Shown: positions 11,188 through 22,312, counted from the first letter of the stretch. The stretch is DNA of 64,000 nt from Watersipora subatra (GCF_963576615.1 NC_088714.1:64674667-64738666); one strand, 5' to 3'. Notes: generated by a model not told the origin, from the letters alone. Translations and numbers: made by a program.

Positions 11188-11529
11188 TCATATACCCAAC
11201 ACGTCTCTAAATTTGACAAATCGATCACGTGGCAGCGGCTTCGTGAATATGTCAGCGATATTATCATTTGTCGAACAAAGCTTGGTACAGACATCACCAG
11301 CTTCAATCGCCTCACGAACGTAGTGGTATTTTACATCTTTGTGTTTTGTACACTTGCTAGTTTTCTGGCTGTTTGCGATCGCTGCAGCTGATTGATTATC
11401 TACAAAGATGATTGTAGAATTAAGTTGCGTGGTTCCAATATCTGAGAATAGCTGACGTAACCACATGCACTCAACAACACCATCAAACAACGCAATATAT
11501 TCTGATTCCGTAGTAAAGAGAGCAACCAC
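11188..11529 (-). pseudogene. Copia RNase H domain and pol C-terminus
   Basis: The frame contains TTESEYIAL, FVDNQSAAAIA, KHKDVKYHYVRE and NIADIFTKPLP, the conserved RNase H signature of copia Pol, and ends 12 residues after FTKPLP. It is in the same frame as the RT segment at 11707-12225 but separated from it by stops and frame changes around 11530-11706. Confidence 0.88.
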
Positions 11530-11706
11530 TGACTGATGCTTTCTGGACCAGCTGATTGGACAACCAGCATTAATGAAGACTGCACCCGATTTTGAGTGCC
11601 GGTCAGCGTCGCTCGCATAATCTGCGTCTGTGTATCCAACAATTGGTTTACCTTGCTTTCTAAAATTCAGGCATAAATTCTTGGTGCCCTTCAGGTAGCG
11701 TATTAC

Positions 11707-12721
11707 TCACTTGGCTGCGGTCAAGTGCGTCTGGGTGGGGCAAGCGTTGAACTTGGCTAAAGCTCCCACTGCTTCAGCAATATCTGGACGAGTAGATACG
11801 GCAGCATATAGTAGACCTCCTACCATCGATTGATAGAGATTGGGATCTGCTAATTTGCTTCCATCCTTGTGACTCAGCTTTACATCATATGCTGCCGGAG
11901 TTGCGACAGGCTTACAGTTTTGCTTGTTGAACTTTTGAATTATTTGTTGAATGTAAGGCTTCTGACTTAGACGCATAGAATTTTCTCCTCTTTCAATAAG
12001 TAATCCCAGACAATGATGAAGCGGTCCGAGATCCGTCATTTTGAAACGAGACGAGAGAGCCGATTTTAATTCGGTCGTCTGAGCACCAGTGTCTGACATT
12101 ATACACAAGTCATCTACGTAGACACCAATCATCACTTTCTGGTCATTTTTCCAGCGAATATACACACAGTTTTCAGTGGAGGACTGCATGAAACCTAATG
12201 ATTTAAGAAATTCATCTAATACCATGTTTCAACATTTAGGCGACTGTTTAAGTCTATACAGCGAGCGATTAAGTTTGCAGACTAAATTTTTTTTATCCGG
12301 CACAACAAAACCCTCTGGCTGTTCCATATACACCTGTACATCTTCTGACAGTTTTCCATTCAAAAAAGCCGTTTGTACAACCATTTGGTGTATCATCATA
12401 TATCTCTCAACTGCATCCGATAAGAGTGCTTGCAGAGATATTCTGTGAATCACGGGGGGCGTATGTTTCATCGTAATCCACCCTAGCCTTTTGTGCATAT
12501 CCCTTTGCCACAAGTCGAGCTTTGAATCTACTTATAGACCCATCAGACGAGTGTTTAGCCTTGAAAACCCACTTAGAGCCAATCACTTTGCACTCGGGCG
12601 GAAGATCAACTAGTTCCCATGTACCATTGTTGATCAGTGATTGATACTCATCATTGCTGGCTTTGATCCAGGCATCACGATTTGTGCTAGCCTGTGCTTG
12701 CGACAAACTAAGAGGCTGCAC
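11707..12721 (-). pseudogene. Copia reverse transcriptase, frameshifted
   Basis: The N-terminal RT part (12407-12721) has NGTWELVDLP, GSKWVFKAK and RFKARLVAKGYAQ. The middle (12229-12513) has QTAFLNGKL and QPEGFV. The last part (11707-12225) has the catalytic YVDD (GVYVDDLCIMSDT) and VGGLLYAAVSTRPDIAEAV. These motifs match copia RT in order. A frame change near 12510 and a stop at 12229 break the ORF. Confidence 0.88.
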
Positions 12722-12957
12722 AATGTTGATTGCTGAGTGAGCAGAGTGACCAAGGTTTGTGAAATCATCAATACCAAACCGAACAATGGGTTGAGTGGAA
12801 CGTGGTGATCACCTATGTGTAATCGTCGGTGTTGGAGGAGCCTTTTCATTTTCTAATAGGTCAATATTCACCGCTTCAGAGTTGTCTACACTTGGCTTTG
12901 ACGACTGATTTGGTAAACTGAGCTTGGTTTCATCAAAGGTGACATCACGTCTTATCT

Positions 12958-13918
12958 CTATTTTTCTAGTGATCGGATCATAGAGTGTGTAGATTTAGAC
13001 CTAAGGCTATACCCCACAAACACCATTGATTCTGCTTTCTCATCGAGTTTACGTCTCAGCTGATCGGGTATGTGAGCATTGGTTAAACATCCAAAAATTT
13101 TCACGTGTCCAAGATCAGGTTTTCTGTTGTTCCATTTTTCATAAGGAGTTGTATTCCATTCATGTGCTCGTGTGGGGAGGCGATTACGAATGTATTCCGT
13201 GGTCGATATTGCCTCTGCCCAGAATGACTTTGGAAGGTGATATTCAGAAACTAACGAGCGAGCGGTCTCACAAACAGTACGTTTAAATCTTTCAGCACAG
13301 CCGTTTTGTTGCGGAGAATAGCGAGTGGTGACTTGGTGATGTATACCTTGGGCTGAAAGGTAACTCTCAAACTCATTAGATGTATATTCTCCACCACCAT
13401 CGCTTCTTAGTGTACCTATAGTCTGACCAGTTTGATTTGTCACTAATGATTCGTAAGTTCTAAACGCCTGGAACACGCTAGATTTGTCACGTAAAAATAT
13501 ATATCTGCACATGCCTACTAAAATCATCAATAAATGAAACAAAATACTTGCTACCACCTAAAGATTCATTCTGCATAGGGCCACACACATCCGTATGTAC
13601 CAATTCAAGAACCCTACTTGATTTAATGCTACAAACAGTACGTTTAAATCTTTCAGCACAGCCGTTTTGTTGCGGAGAATAGCGAGTGGTGACTTGGTGA
13701 TGTATACCTTGGGCTGAAAGATAACTCTCAAACTCATTAGATGTATATTCTCCACCACCATCGCTTCTTAGTGTACCTATAGTCTGACCAGTTTGATTTG
13801 TCACTAATGATTCGTAAGTTCTAAACGCCTGGAACACGCTAGATTTGTCACGTAAAAATATATATCTGCACATGCCTACTAAAATCATCAATAAATGAAA
13901 CAAAATACTTGCTACCAC
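12958..13918 (-). pseudogene. Copia integrase core, disrupted by a tandem duplication
   Basis: The segment carries HTDVCGPM near 13590 and 13950, then FVSFIDDFSRH, RSDGGGEYTS and YSPQQNGCAERF (the D,D-35-E core), followed by RNRLPTRAHEWNTTPYE and the GCLTNAHIP region. A 361-bp stretch is present twice (13270-13630 and 13631-13991). Because 361 is not a multiple of three, the two copies lie in different frames and the catalytic core cannot be read through. Confidence 0.88.
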
Positions 13919-13991
13919 CTAAAGATTCATTCTGCATAGGGCCACACACATCCGTATGTACCAATTCAAGAACCCTACTTGATTTAATGCT
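13270..13991. repeat. 361-bp perfect-boundary tandem duplication inside copia integrase
   Basis: Copy 1 is 13270-13630 and copy 2 is 13631-13991. Both start ACAAACAGTACGTTTAAATC and end GATTTAATGCT. I found one difference (GAAAGGTAACTC against GAAAGATAACTC). It is a very recent duplication or possibly an assembly error. Confidence 0.95.
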
Positions 13992-14012
13992 ACGGTCAGT
14001 TTGAAATGGACG

Positions 14013-14963
14013 TCAAGGCATTTTACCTTTTACGCAAGCTTCACAGACACCTTTTTCGCCGGTAACATTACAACCATTTTTACACCAATGATTCATGTTT
14101 TTGAGGCTATTTACGTTTACATGAGCGAGACGTTGATGCCACAGTAGGGAGGAGGACGCGGCAGCATTAGCAGTATGAATAGCAAACTCGACATCAAGAT
14201 AATATAGCCTGTTTACTACAGATCCTGATGCTATCAACATCTTTCTTTGATTCCTAATCCAGCATCTCGAATGTCCAAACTGTACTATACATCCTTTTTG
14301 TGTAGCCGCTTTTACAGAAAATATATTTCCGTGTAGGTCAGGTATGTGTAGTACATTGTAAAGTGTAGCACGTCTAGTTTTGTTTCCATGAATTTTTATT
14401 TGCAGCTGAACAATACCTTTTCCGACTACTTGAACTTGAGACCCATCGGCAACAACAACGTACTCAGGTGAATCTAGCTTAAAATAATCACAAAATACAG
14501 CTTTATTTTTCGCCATGTGACTGGTAGCACCGTTGTCAATCAGCCATTTTTGGGAGTCAACATGTGTCTCCAATACAGTAAATGACAATTCATCATCTTT
14601 GCTATTATCATCGTATGTAGATATTTTGGCCTGATGTGAATTTGAGTTACTGTTGTGATATCCATGACCTCGTTCTCGGCCGCGACGCGATTCACGGCTC
14701 TGATTATAGTTGTTTTTAGGACAACCGTTTTGATAATGTTGTATAGACCCACAGATATAGCAGCCTTTGGATTGTTGCTGACTATGTTTAAAGCGGTTAC
14801 TTGCTGACAGTAGAGCAGTGTCAGAGTTCGCTTTAGACCTGACACCACTAGAATCACTGGCTGGAGTCAGAGCTCTTTGTTCCCTTTTTTGTTCTTCATT
14901 AAGCAGTGTTTGTGTGGCGAACTGTAAAGTTATATTGTCGCCGCAAGCCTCGAGTGCAGTCAC
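14013..14963 (-). pseudogene. Copia Gag nucleocapsid, protease and pre-integrase region
   Basis: In order: zinc knuckle CYICGSIQHYQNGC (CX2CX4HX4C), Arg/His-rich linker, aspartic protease WLIDNGATSHM (Asn in place of the usual Ser of DSGA), and the GAG-pre-integrase HHCC motif (LLWHQRLAHVN through CEACVKGK). It is in the same frame as the Gag ORF at 14979-15446 but separated from it by one in-frame TAA (14979-14981). The frame is lost before the integrase core. Confidence 0.88.
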
Positions 14964-14978
14964 TACCCTTGAATAGCT

Positions 14979-15446
14979 TTACGGGAAGCTTCCAAGTAGA
15001 GTCACCACCTGGTCTTCCTCACTAATATTAGCCTTAATAGCTGCAAGTTTATCAGTGATAGCTTTCATGTGACGTAGGTGGTCTTCAATTGATGAACCTT
15101 CGCTCATAACAGTCCTAAAGTACCGTTTTTTGAGAAATAATTTATTCGCGAGTGTATCACGTTCAAAGTGAGCTCTGAGCTTGTTCCACGCAACTCCTGG
15201 GTCCTCACATTCACTGATGAGATAAATAAGACTATCACTCACAGAAAGCACCATGTGGGAAAAAGCTTTTCTTGACTTCTGTTTGTACTCGGCTTTAGCG
15301 GCAGCGTTAGCATCATCCTCCAGAGTAATGGTTCCATCCACATATCCAACTAAGTCCTTAGCTATGAGTTGGTGTTTGAGTTTAAACTTCCATGTGGCAT
15401 AGTTATCAGTGTTCAGCTTATCTATAGTCCAGCCTTTCTCATCCAT
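14979..15446 (-). pseudogene. Copia Gag N-terminal region
   Basis: It starts with ATG about 40 nt downstream of the 5' LTR and reads LNTDNYATWKFKLKHQLIA, then WNKLRAHFERDTLANKLFLK and IEDHLRHMKAITDKL, the Gag pattern of animal copia elements. In an intact element it would continue into the zinc knuckle; here a TAA interrupts. Confidence 0.88.
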
Positions 15447-15474
15447 AGTTCTTTGATAGTATTTAATGGGTTGA

Positions 15475-15488
15475 CTGGGCCCATAACC
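15475..15488 (-). promoter_or_regulatory. Copia primer-binding site, initiator-Met anticodon-arm type
   Basis: Immediately after the 5' LTR the minus strand reads GGTTATGGGCCCAG. This is complementary to CTGGGCCCATAACC, the anticodon stem-loop of eukaryotic initiator tRNA-Met, and not to the tRNA 3' end. Drosophila copia is known to prime from a half-tRNA of initiator Met in the same way. Confidence 0.85.
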
Positions 15489-15665
15489 TGTTGTTTAGAT
15501 ACTTTGAACATTCAGTTTATTGACAGAAACTTTATTAGCTGTGTTCATCTTGACAGTTAAGAACAAAATGAAGGTATTATGAAAAGGCTATTGTAACAAA
15601 AAGCAGAAAGCTTTCAGAAAGCACAATGAGATAGCTTTTAAAACCATGAAGCTGCTATTATTACA
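15489..15665 (-). repeat. Copia 5' LTR
   Basis: 177 bp, pairing with 10886-11061, with TG...CA ends on the minus strand. The old gypsy fossil resumes at about 15666. Confidence 0.88.
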
Positions 15666-17813
15666 ATATATTTGTTATATAAGATGACTGTTTCTGGTGC
15701 CCCCATGTGCTCATGATGTTAGTGAGACGTGAGAATTTTACTTATCTGGAGTAGTAGTCCACAACTAGAACGTACTCATTGTTTTTGAAATTACATAAAT
15801 CTGTAGCTACATTCGTATTGTAACAGTCTGTCTGGAAGCAATGTCAGTGAGAGAGGCTCACAGCATTATGATTAGCATTGCTGAAAGTTTTTGCTATTAG
15901 TTCGCATCTCAGCTACATTGTGTAACATTTTAGACATCACACAGATTGATGAGCTCTTTCTCTGCTTTTCCCAATAGCTAAATTACTGGTATAAATGCGC
16001 TTTAGTATATCATTTATTTTTCTAAGCAGCATGACTATTTCTTGATTGTGTAGCAGTAGATTATTGACAAGTGAAAGCTTTAGAGTTGAATATTTTTACG
16101 AGTAAAAAGGAGAGGAGGAAAGCAGAAGAAAATAGGTATACCTTACACTTCTAGCTTAATAGCTGACTATCTAGCTTCAATATTGGTCAGGTTTATCAAT
16201 ATAGACTCAATGAGTCATTGTGATTAACTAGGTTGCAATTATAATTACATGGTTCCTACCTAATCCTTGGTTTGAGGCGTCACTCATGATGACAATAGAT
16301 TTTTTTATACCATACCATTCAAAGCAGGAGACTTTGAAGAGTTTTTTCTATATATTCTTAAGTGCTTGTGTCATGTTGATACATGTATCTTGGGTCTTTT
16401 TTCCTGACTCTGTAATGCACATAGTAGTTTGGTTAGGCTGGAATTCTTTGAGGAGAATGTATCTAGTTGGTTTGCAGATTCAACAAGTGACTAACTCTGT
16501 CAGACATGTAGATTTAGGTAGCTCCAACACATACTGTATATGATCTGGCTCCTGAGACACGCCTTGCTTGCTGATGATATGTTATACAAGTTTTACAGAG
16601 GCTTCATGAAACAGACACATTTTGAGGCTCAGAGTCACTCCAGCTTCTTTGAGACATTTCAATACCTTGCATGTCTTGTCTAGTGCCTCCTCAATGTCCG
16701 TGCTAAACACCAGTACATTGTCCATATGGCAAGCTACACCATCTAGTCGATTTAGAATGTTATACATGTAGTGATGAAAGATATTTCTCCCACTGACTGA
16801 GCCAAATGGTTCTCAATTGTAGCGATAAAATGCGAGCTATGTTCTGAATGCAAACGGGAGTTGTCATTCAGCTGTATTTGTATTTGATTTTGTCATGAAC
16901 TTTTCTTCTTATATTCTGGCTGGTGTGTTTTCTGCATCACCGTTTAAATCGGCATCACTTATACCTGCACTATTCCACTTATTCAAGTTAGCCCAAATGT
17001 GCATTCGAATAGTCTTTTTTCAGTACTTGCATCATGCCAAAACACCAATCAATATGGTGAGCTACTTTAAATATTTGGCACTCAATCTCGATCTCATTTA
17101 GTGTTTTTTGACTAGTGTTTGTTGTGATTGAGACACATTGTACAGTTTGTGTAATTCAACTAATTTCACATCTTCCATCAGCTGAATTCTGCACAACTCA
17201 GGGACAGTAACTTCGAGCAAACCTGAGAATATGTCAGAAAACTCACAATAGTACTTCATAGATGTACTTCATAGATATACCTTGACTAATAGTGATATTT
17301 TACACATATTTACTGTAGTATTACATTGTATGAGAGAAAAAGATATATAAGAGATATGCAAATACTTTTACATAATAAGTTCTCATTTTAATTATCTCAC
17401 AAATGAACGAATTGTCAACTCTGAGCTGTATTTTGGCTACATATATCACCGAGGCTAAAAACAGTTTCCTATCTGATGATTGTAGTTTTTACTGGTCATC
17501 TTACTACATCTGCATTCTGCATACTGTTACTTCTGCATCTAAGTCTAGTTTGAGTGTTGCGTTACTACAAAATCTACTTCTCACAGTTTGTCATTCTGCT
17601 TTAAAAAATTCACTTCACCAAGGAACTCGCAATCGTTTTCAGCCGTATCAGTGATATGAGCTAATTTGTTGTGACAATTTTTAATGTTACAGTTTCATAG
17701 CTTCTGTTCAGCTAATTTGCACTAGCTAGAGTAAGATCAGGTTTAGACTGATGTAGGAGCAGAGGTTAAATTTTCATCAGAAGTATGCAACTTCAGAAAA
17801 TTATTAGCAAAAG
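15666..17813 (-). mobile_element. Old Ty3/gypsy fossil, part 3 (RT region)
   Basis: Aligns throughout with about 51240-53660 (shared tctggagtagtagtccacaa, aatatttggca, ttgtgattgagacacattgt). The minus strand keeps an RT fragment at 16582-16767. The rest is frameshifted and full of stops. It ends at the young gypsy insertion; AAAAG at 17809-17813 is that element's target duplication. Confidence 0.7.
16582..16767 (-). pseudogene. Old gypsy reverse transcriptase fragment
   Basis: The frame reads LDGVACHMDNVLVFS, then KCLKEAGVTLSLKMCLF. It corresponds to the YxDD box (here MDN) and thumb start of Ty3/gypsy RT, as in many Mag/Mdg-like elements. Its paralogue is at 52055-52261. Confidence 0.75.
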
Positions 17814-18136
17814 TGTAAGTTACTAAGTAAAATAACGCAGTACCAGACTGCCAGCCGTGACACTCCAAAACCTCCCCTTATGTCACCCTTACTCCACCTG
17901 CACGTTTTACCAGAAAACACCGTAGTGCCAGACTACACCAGTAGGGTTACTCACGAGTCACCAAGACTCAGAAAGACTCTTAACAATCCTTTCTCGCTAC
18001 GACAGCACAGAGTCACAAGCTACGCGAACGGAGCTTGGATTCCCAATGACAACATGGCCGTTTTTACTCGTCCGGTGGCGCATGCCCACGAACCCTTCCG
18101 AGCTATCGGCGGGCACCACGTGACTACTAACTCACA
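17814..18136 (-). repeat. Young gypsy-like 3' LTR
   Basis: 323 bp, plus-strand ends TGTAAGTTACTAAG and CTAACTCACA. Confidence 0.95.
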
Positions 18137-18149
18137 TTTCCCCCAGCTT
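18137..18149 (-). promoter_or_regulatory. Young gypsy-like polypurine tract
   Basis: Minus-strand AAGCTGGGGGAAA directly precedes the 3' LTR, the expected plus-strand primer position. Confidence 0.7.
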
Positions 18150-18164
18150 TTAAGAAGCTACCAG

Positions 18165-18578
18165 CTATCCCTCATAGTCATCTAAATACTGGGGACGCCG
18201 TCGCTCTCGCTGCGACCGCCTGAGCATTAACGGTTGAAGCTCAGGTTCATCAGGATCTACATCCCCGGACGGAACCCCAGCAGTCTGAGGCTCACCATCC
18301 ATGTTTTGAACTTCATCCTCGGCAGTCTGAGGATCGTCCTCCACATCCCCCTCCGAGACCTCAGCCACCTCACAGGGATGCAGCTGAGGCGGTGGGGGAG
18401 CAGCAGAACCGCGTAATCTATCTAGATTAGGCCGGCCGTCTTCGACCAGTTCACGGATGCCATTTTCCCTACTACGGTCAGTGCCAAACCGCCGTTTGCG
18501 GACATCCCTCACATGCCTCGGCATGCCATCCACGCACACGTTGTGCTTTGAAACGACTCCAGTAATCACTCCCGGTGC
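18165..18578 (-). pseudogene. C-terminal end of the young gypsy Pol, beyond an in-frame TGA
   Basis: It lies in the same frame as Pol (18579-21368), separated from it only by a TGA codon at 18579-18581. It encodes GVVSKHNVCVDGMPRHVRDV, the usual integrase-tail continuation of such elements, then an acidic, Pro-rich stretch and a basic end (LRRSQRERRRPQYLDDYEG). The stop looks like a single recent substitution. Confidence 0.8.
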
Positions 18579-21368
18579 TCACTGCTGAGTGCATGACGGA
18601 GTCGAGGGTTTCACCCACACCTCATCGCCGACAGCAAACTTGCCTTGACTGACCTCATCTAACCCGCGTAGATTGACGTCAAAAGGCACTCGCCATGAAT
18701 ATCGATACAGATTATTCGAGGGTACCGAACCCCCATCTGTACCCTTGCGAGGCGTGACATTATACCTGAATGTCGCCTCCTCGGGGCTAATTCTTCCCCT
18801 CTCGGCAATCCTCTTGATTGTCCGGTGATTCCTCTCAACGATTCCGTTGCCACTCGGGGCGTGAGCGGCACGAAATGTCAGAGAAATCCCCCACTCGTCA
18901 GCGAACTGTGCAACAGTTGCTGACCTAAACGCCATGGAATTGTCCATTAACAATTCGTCACACGGCCCTCGCTCAATTACGATCGTGCGTAACTGAGCAA
19001 CGATGTGCGCTGCCGTCTCACTTGGCAAGCGGCGCCAGATAGCGAAACGTGACGGCCCACAATCAACCATGGACAGTAACACCTGGCCACCATAGTGAGT
19101 CACGTCTATGGCCACCCGGCACCAGTTCCCCTCGACAGCCAAGCTGCCTGTTTCCACGAGGTTCTCACCTCTCGGAGCCGGGTCAACGCGCTGACAGGCC
19201 TCACAGCCAGCCAGCTCGCGTTTGACCTGCTCCCGTGTCAAGTCACTGCGTACTTGCTGAGCAAGGTACAGTGTTCTCTCAACACCCAGATGGTGAGGCA
19301 AATGAGTCGCCCACACAGCATCCCCGAGGGTTTCGCCGGTGAAGATGGCAGCAGCAATGCTCTCGGCCTCGCCTCCACTCATCCCACGATGCCCGAGCCA
19401 CTTCTTGGGCACCCTCGTCATCCTATCCGCCTTGTTTTCCACAGTAGGTACAAGACGCATAGTGACCGATAGGCCGTACTCGGTGATCGTATCACGGATC
19501 ACCCCCAGCCGACGCTTCACCAGCATCTCTGCAGCACCTTTCGTGCGAACACGATTGCGCCCGTCAATTGTATTTGACATCCAATTGACAACTGTGAGAG
19601 AGTCAACCGCCAAGGTGAAGGTCTTGAACCCCCACGCAATAGCCAGGTTAACACCTCGTCCCACAGCTTCCAATTCAGCAACATTGATGTGTGAATGGTC
19701 TGACTCCTTCCTCAGCCACGACGCATCCTCAACAATGCTGCCATCAACCTCGATTGCCACACCGAGGCCCAGAGAGCTAGCATCTCTCCACACAACGACC
19801 CAACCGTCCGGTTTTACGTGCCACGGACCCCTAACAGGGTCCTCCTGGCAAACCCTTGTGTAAAGCTCACTAGCTAGCGAGCTGACCTCCTTTTCAACAG
19901 GGGCATCCCAGGCTCCGTTGCATCCCAGCCGCTTCAAGAAGCTGCAATAGGGCCGCAACCACTCAGCCACTGGGTAATGACCGACAAGTCGGCCACAAAA
20001 CGAGAAAAGCTCTCTCTTAGTCAGCCCAGCTGGCTCAAGATGAATTTCGGAGAGTGCAGTTCCCCTCGACATCTGCAAATGTCCACGAGCATTTCCTTTC
20101 AGAGAAATGCCCAACAACCGACCTCCATCTAGGCCCTCCGGCTCTTTCGTCACCAGTCCATACTTAGCAAGGTGCTTCCTCAGCTCCTCCACACCAAGCA
20201 CAGACTCCTGCACCACTATATCGTCGATATAGTGGTCAGTCCCTCGTCGAACCCGCTCGTCGAGTGAAAGAACCTTGCCTAGGATTTTGGTCATGATCCT
20301 AGGCGCACACGAAAGCCCGAAGCCTAAACGTGTCAGCGCATAAGGGACCCCCTTATACTTCACGACCTGGTATTTCCACAGGTCTTCCGAAACATGGATT
20401 TGTAGGTACGCGGACTTGAGGTCAACTACCCCAAGTTTGCCACGCAACTGTCTCCACTTTCGGATTTTCTCGCCGCACACAGCGACCGCGTCACCTCCCG
20501 TGTGACTCTCGACAAACGCGTTCAGCTCACGGTAGTCCATGACTGGTCGCACTTTGTCCTTCGTTGGTTGGAACACAGCCAAAAGGGGGATAATACCCTC
20601 AATGGGCCGACTCCACCTTTTCAACCAACCTTTTGAGATCCAGCTCTCAATTTCAGCACAGTACCGCTCATGCAGGTTAGGTGCCCGAGTACACTTGTAC
20701 TCCGCGACCCGGGTCTGCAATCCTTTCGGAGATTCCCCGGACCACCGCCAGCTAACGGTCCATCGTCCTTGGGCAAAAGTGGCAACAAAATTGGGGTCGT
20801 CGACTCGCAGTGACACCAGATCACCACCCAACCCCGACAACGGTGTCACCCTTGCCACCCCGCATGCGCAGCCAGCCCCAGTATCCTGCCCAGCAGGTAC
20901 TCCACAGCATCCATTCTGATAGGGTTTCCCCCACCTGACCGAATACTTCGCATCACTTCCTCTACGGACAGTGACGCCTCCAATGTGGTCAATGACGTCG
21001 CCACCCAGCAAGCAGTCAACCCCAAGATTGCACAGCTTGTCCATAACGAGTGCCGTAACGCCGAAACAGTGTCCCTGTACACCGACGACCACCCGACACT
21101 GACCCTTCACATGAGACGCCTTACCATCCGCTGTCAACAGCGGGTGGCTCGGCCTAAGTCGGGTTGAGCCTGTCAACACCTGCGGACTTACCAGAGTCCT
21201 CTCGCTTCCAGTGTCAACCAGACACTGAAAACCGCAACCATACAGAATTGCTCGAACGACCGGCATACGACTGCTCGTCGTAGGCTCGCCAGTCGCCCCG
21301 GACAGCCAAGGACTGTCCCGCAGTACACTCTTACTGCTTGCATGTGACCTCCAGCCTCCCCCTGTCAC
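18579..21368 (-). CDS. Young gypsy-like Pol: protease, RT, RNase H, integrase
   Basis: About 929 codons open on the minus strand, counted from a GTG; the frame stays open upstream into gag. In order: aspartic protease CLVDTGSERTLV near residue 52; RT with RPVMDYRELN, GVVDLKSAYLQIHV and catalytic YIDDI; RNase H with WRDASSLGLGVAIE, HINVAELEAV, LAVDSLTVVNWM and ENKADRMTR; integrase HHCC zinc region (HHLGVERTLYLAQQ to CEACQRV) and D,D-35-E core (VAIDVTHYGG, MDNSMAFRS, HAPSGNGIVERNHRTIKR). The domain order excludes copia and fits Ty3/gypsy or a close relative. No chromodomain is seen. Pol is in -1 frame relative to gag with a long open overlap, so a -1 ribosomal frameshift is the likely expression route. 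An early TGA truncates the integrase tail. Confidence 0.9.
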   Translation of the reverse strand: MTGGGWRSHASSKSVLRDSPWLSGATGEPTTSSRMPVVRAILYGCGFQCLVDTGSERTLVSPQVLTGSTRLRPSHPLLTADGKASHVKGQCRVVVGVQGHCFGVTALVMDKLCNLGVDCLLGGDVIDHIGGVTVRRGSDAKYSVRWGKPYQNGCCGVPAGQDTGAGCACGVARVTPLSGLGGDLVSLRVDDPNFVATFAQGRWTVSWRWSGESPKGLQTRVAEYKCTRAPNLHERYCAEIESWISKGWLKRWSRPIEGIIPLLAVFQPTKDKVRPVMDYRELNAFVESHTGGDAVAVCGEKIRKWRQLRGKLGVVDLKSAYLQIHVSEDLWKYQVVKYKGVPYALTRLGFGLSCAPRIMTKILGKVLSLDERVRRGTDHYIDDIVVQESVLGVEELRKHLAKYGLVTKEPEGLDGGRLLGISLKGNARGHLQMSRGTALSEIHLEPAGLTKRELFSFCGRLVGHYPVAEWLRPYCSFLKRLGCNGAWDAPVEKEVSSLASELYTRVCQEDPVRGPWHVKPDGWVVVWRDASSLGLGVAIEVDGSIVEDASWLRKESDHSHINVAELEAVGRGVNLAIAWGFKTFTLAVDSLTVVNWMSNTIDGRNRVRTKGAAEMLVKRRLGVIRDTITEYGLSVTMRLVPTVENKADRMTRVPKKWLGHRGMSGGEAESIAAAIFTGETLGDAVWATHLPHHLGVERTLYLAQQVRSDLTREQVKRELAGCEACQRVDPAPRGENLVETGSLAVEGNWCRVAIDVTHYGGQVLLSMVDCGPSRFAIWRRLPSETAAHIVAQLRTIVIERGPCDELLMDNSMAFRSATVAQFADEWGISLTFRAAHAPSGNGIVERNHRTIKRIAERGRISPEEATFRYNVTPRKGTDGGSVPSNNLYRYSWRVPFDVNLRGLDEVSQGKFAVGDEVWVKPSTPSCTQQ

Positions 21369-21421
21369 GCCAACGCCACCTCGGGTCCCCCTGATGTTAT
21401 GGGACCCCTCGTAAGCCTGGC

Positions 21422-22312
21422 TTACACGGTGTCCATATGAGAGGATGCGGCGCCCCGAGTTGCATCCTCCTGATGAAAACCCGGCTCATCCTCCGTGAGC
21501 CCTGCCGCCGCCCCAGGCGGTGGCCGTGCAGGGCAATCCCGTACAAAGTGCTCCGTGCTGCCGCACGGGAAACACCCGACCCTCTTGCCAGAAGAGGTCT
21601 TTTTCGCCCCCGTACCAGACGAAGGCCGCTTAATACGTGGGCAGTCCTTCACCCGGTGTGGACCCCCACATCGAAAGCAACTGTCTTTGCTTCCCGGCTG
21701 CTTGCTAGAAGCAGCCCCCAACTGCTTGTCAGAAGCAGTCGCCGGCCGGTTACCAGAACTGGCCGCTGAGCTAATTGTTGAGGGGCGACCCTCAACAGCT
21801 CTCCGGGAAACCAACTTTCCCCTCACTCGGTTCAGCACTGAACCAAAGTCAGCAGTATACGCCTGATCGTGCGTAACTGCCCACTCGTAGACTGACTCGG
21901 GCAGCCCTTCATAGAACTTGGTCCTAAAAACCAGGTCCTCCAGCGTCACCCCCAGTCTACCGCCGAGCCGCTCCAAGCGGTCCAGGTACACGTCAACTGT
22001 CTCCCCGGATTCGAGTCGACAGCTGACAAAGCGACGCCATGCCTCCTGTCGAGGCATGGCGTACTCGGCAGTCAAAACTGCCTTCACGACATCCCACTGG
22101 GATGCGTCGCCCACCCTCATGCGTCCATGCACTGTGGCAGCAGTGCCATCGAGCATGTACGCAATCAGCGTGCACGGAGCAATGTGCTCCAACTCACACA
22201 GTCGCTCGTACTGCGAGAGCCATGCGGTTACCTCAACCGCACCATCACCGGCAAATGGCTGCATCTGTCGGCTCAGCCTTTCTAAAATAGGCCCTCGTGC
22301 CTGGTTCATCAT
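21422..22312 (-). CDS. Young gypsy-like Gag with two zinc knuckles
   Basis: 296 codons from an ATG (22312) about 210 nt inside the 5' LTR. The N-terminal half is the capsid-like retrotransposon Gag region (WLSQYERLCELEHI, VDVYLDRLERLGGRLG). Two C-terminal zinc knuckles follow: CFRCGGPHRVKDC, with an unusual three-residue C-to-H spacing, and CFPCGSTEHFVRDC with the standard CX2CX4HX4C. It ends at a TAA (21422-21424) inside the -1 pol frame. Confidence 0.9.
   Translation of the reverse strand: MMNQARGPILERLSRQMQPFAGDGAVEVTAWLSQYERLCELEHIAPCTLIAYMLDGTAATVHGRMRVGDASQWDVVKAVLTAEYAMPRQEAWRRFVSCRLESGETVDVYLDRLERLGGRLGVTLEDLVFRTKFYEGLPESVYEWAVTHDQAYTADFGSVLNRVRGKLVSRRAVEGRPSTISSAASSGNRPATASDKQLGAASSKQPGSKDSCFRCGGPHRVKDCPRIKRPSSGTGAKKTSSGKRVGCFPCGSTEHFVRDCPARPPPGAAAGLTEDEPGFHQEDATRGAASSHMDTV

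Larger units (their letters stand above)
10886..15665 (-). mobile_element. Ty1/copia LTR retrotransposon, degraded, about 4.8 kb
   Basis: Two LTRs (10886-11061 and 15489-15665) enclose Gag, protease, integrase, RT and RNase H in copia order on the minus strand. The LTRs differ at about four positions and one indel over 177 bp, roughly 2-3 percent. It carries an initiator-Met half-tRNA type primer site, a polypurine tract, an in-frame stop after Gag, several frameshifts and a 361-bp tandem duplication in integrase. No 5-bp target duplication is clear. The insertion lies in the old gypsy fossil and is absent from the homologous site near 51145. Confidence 0.92.
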
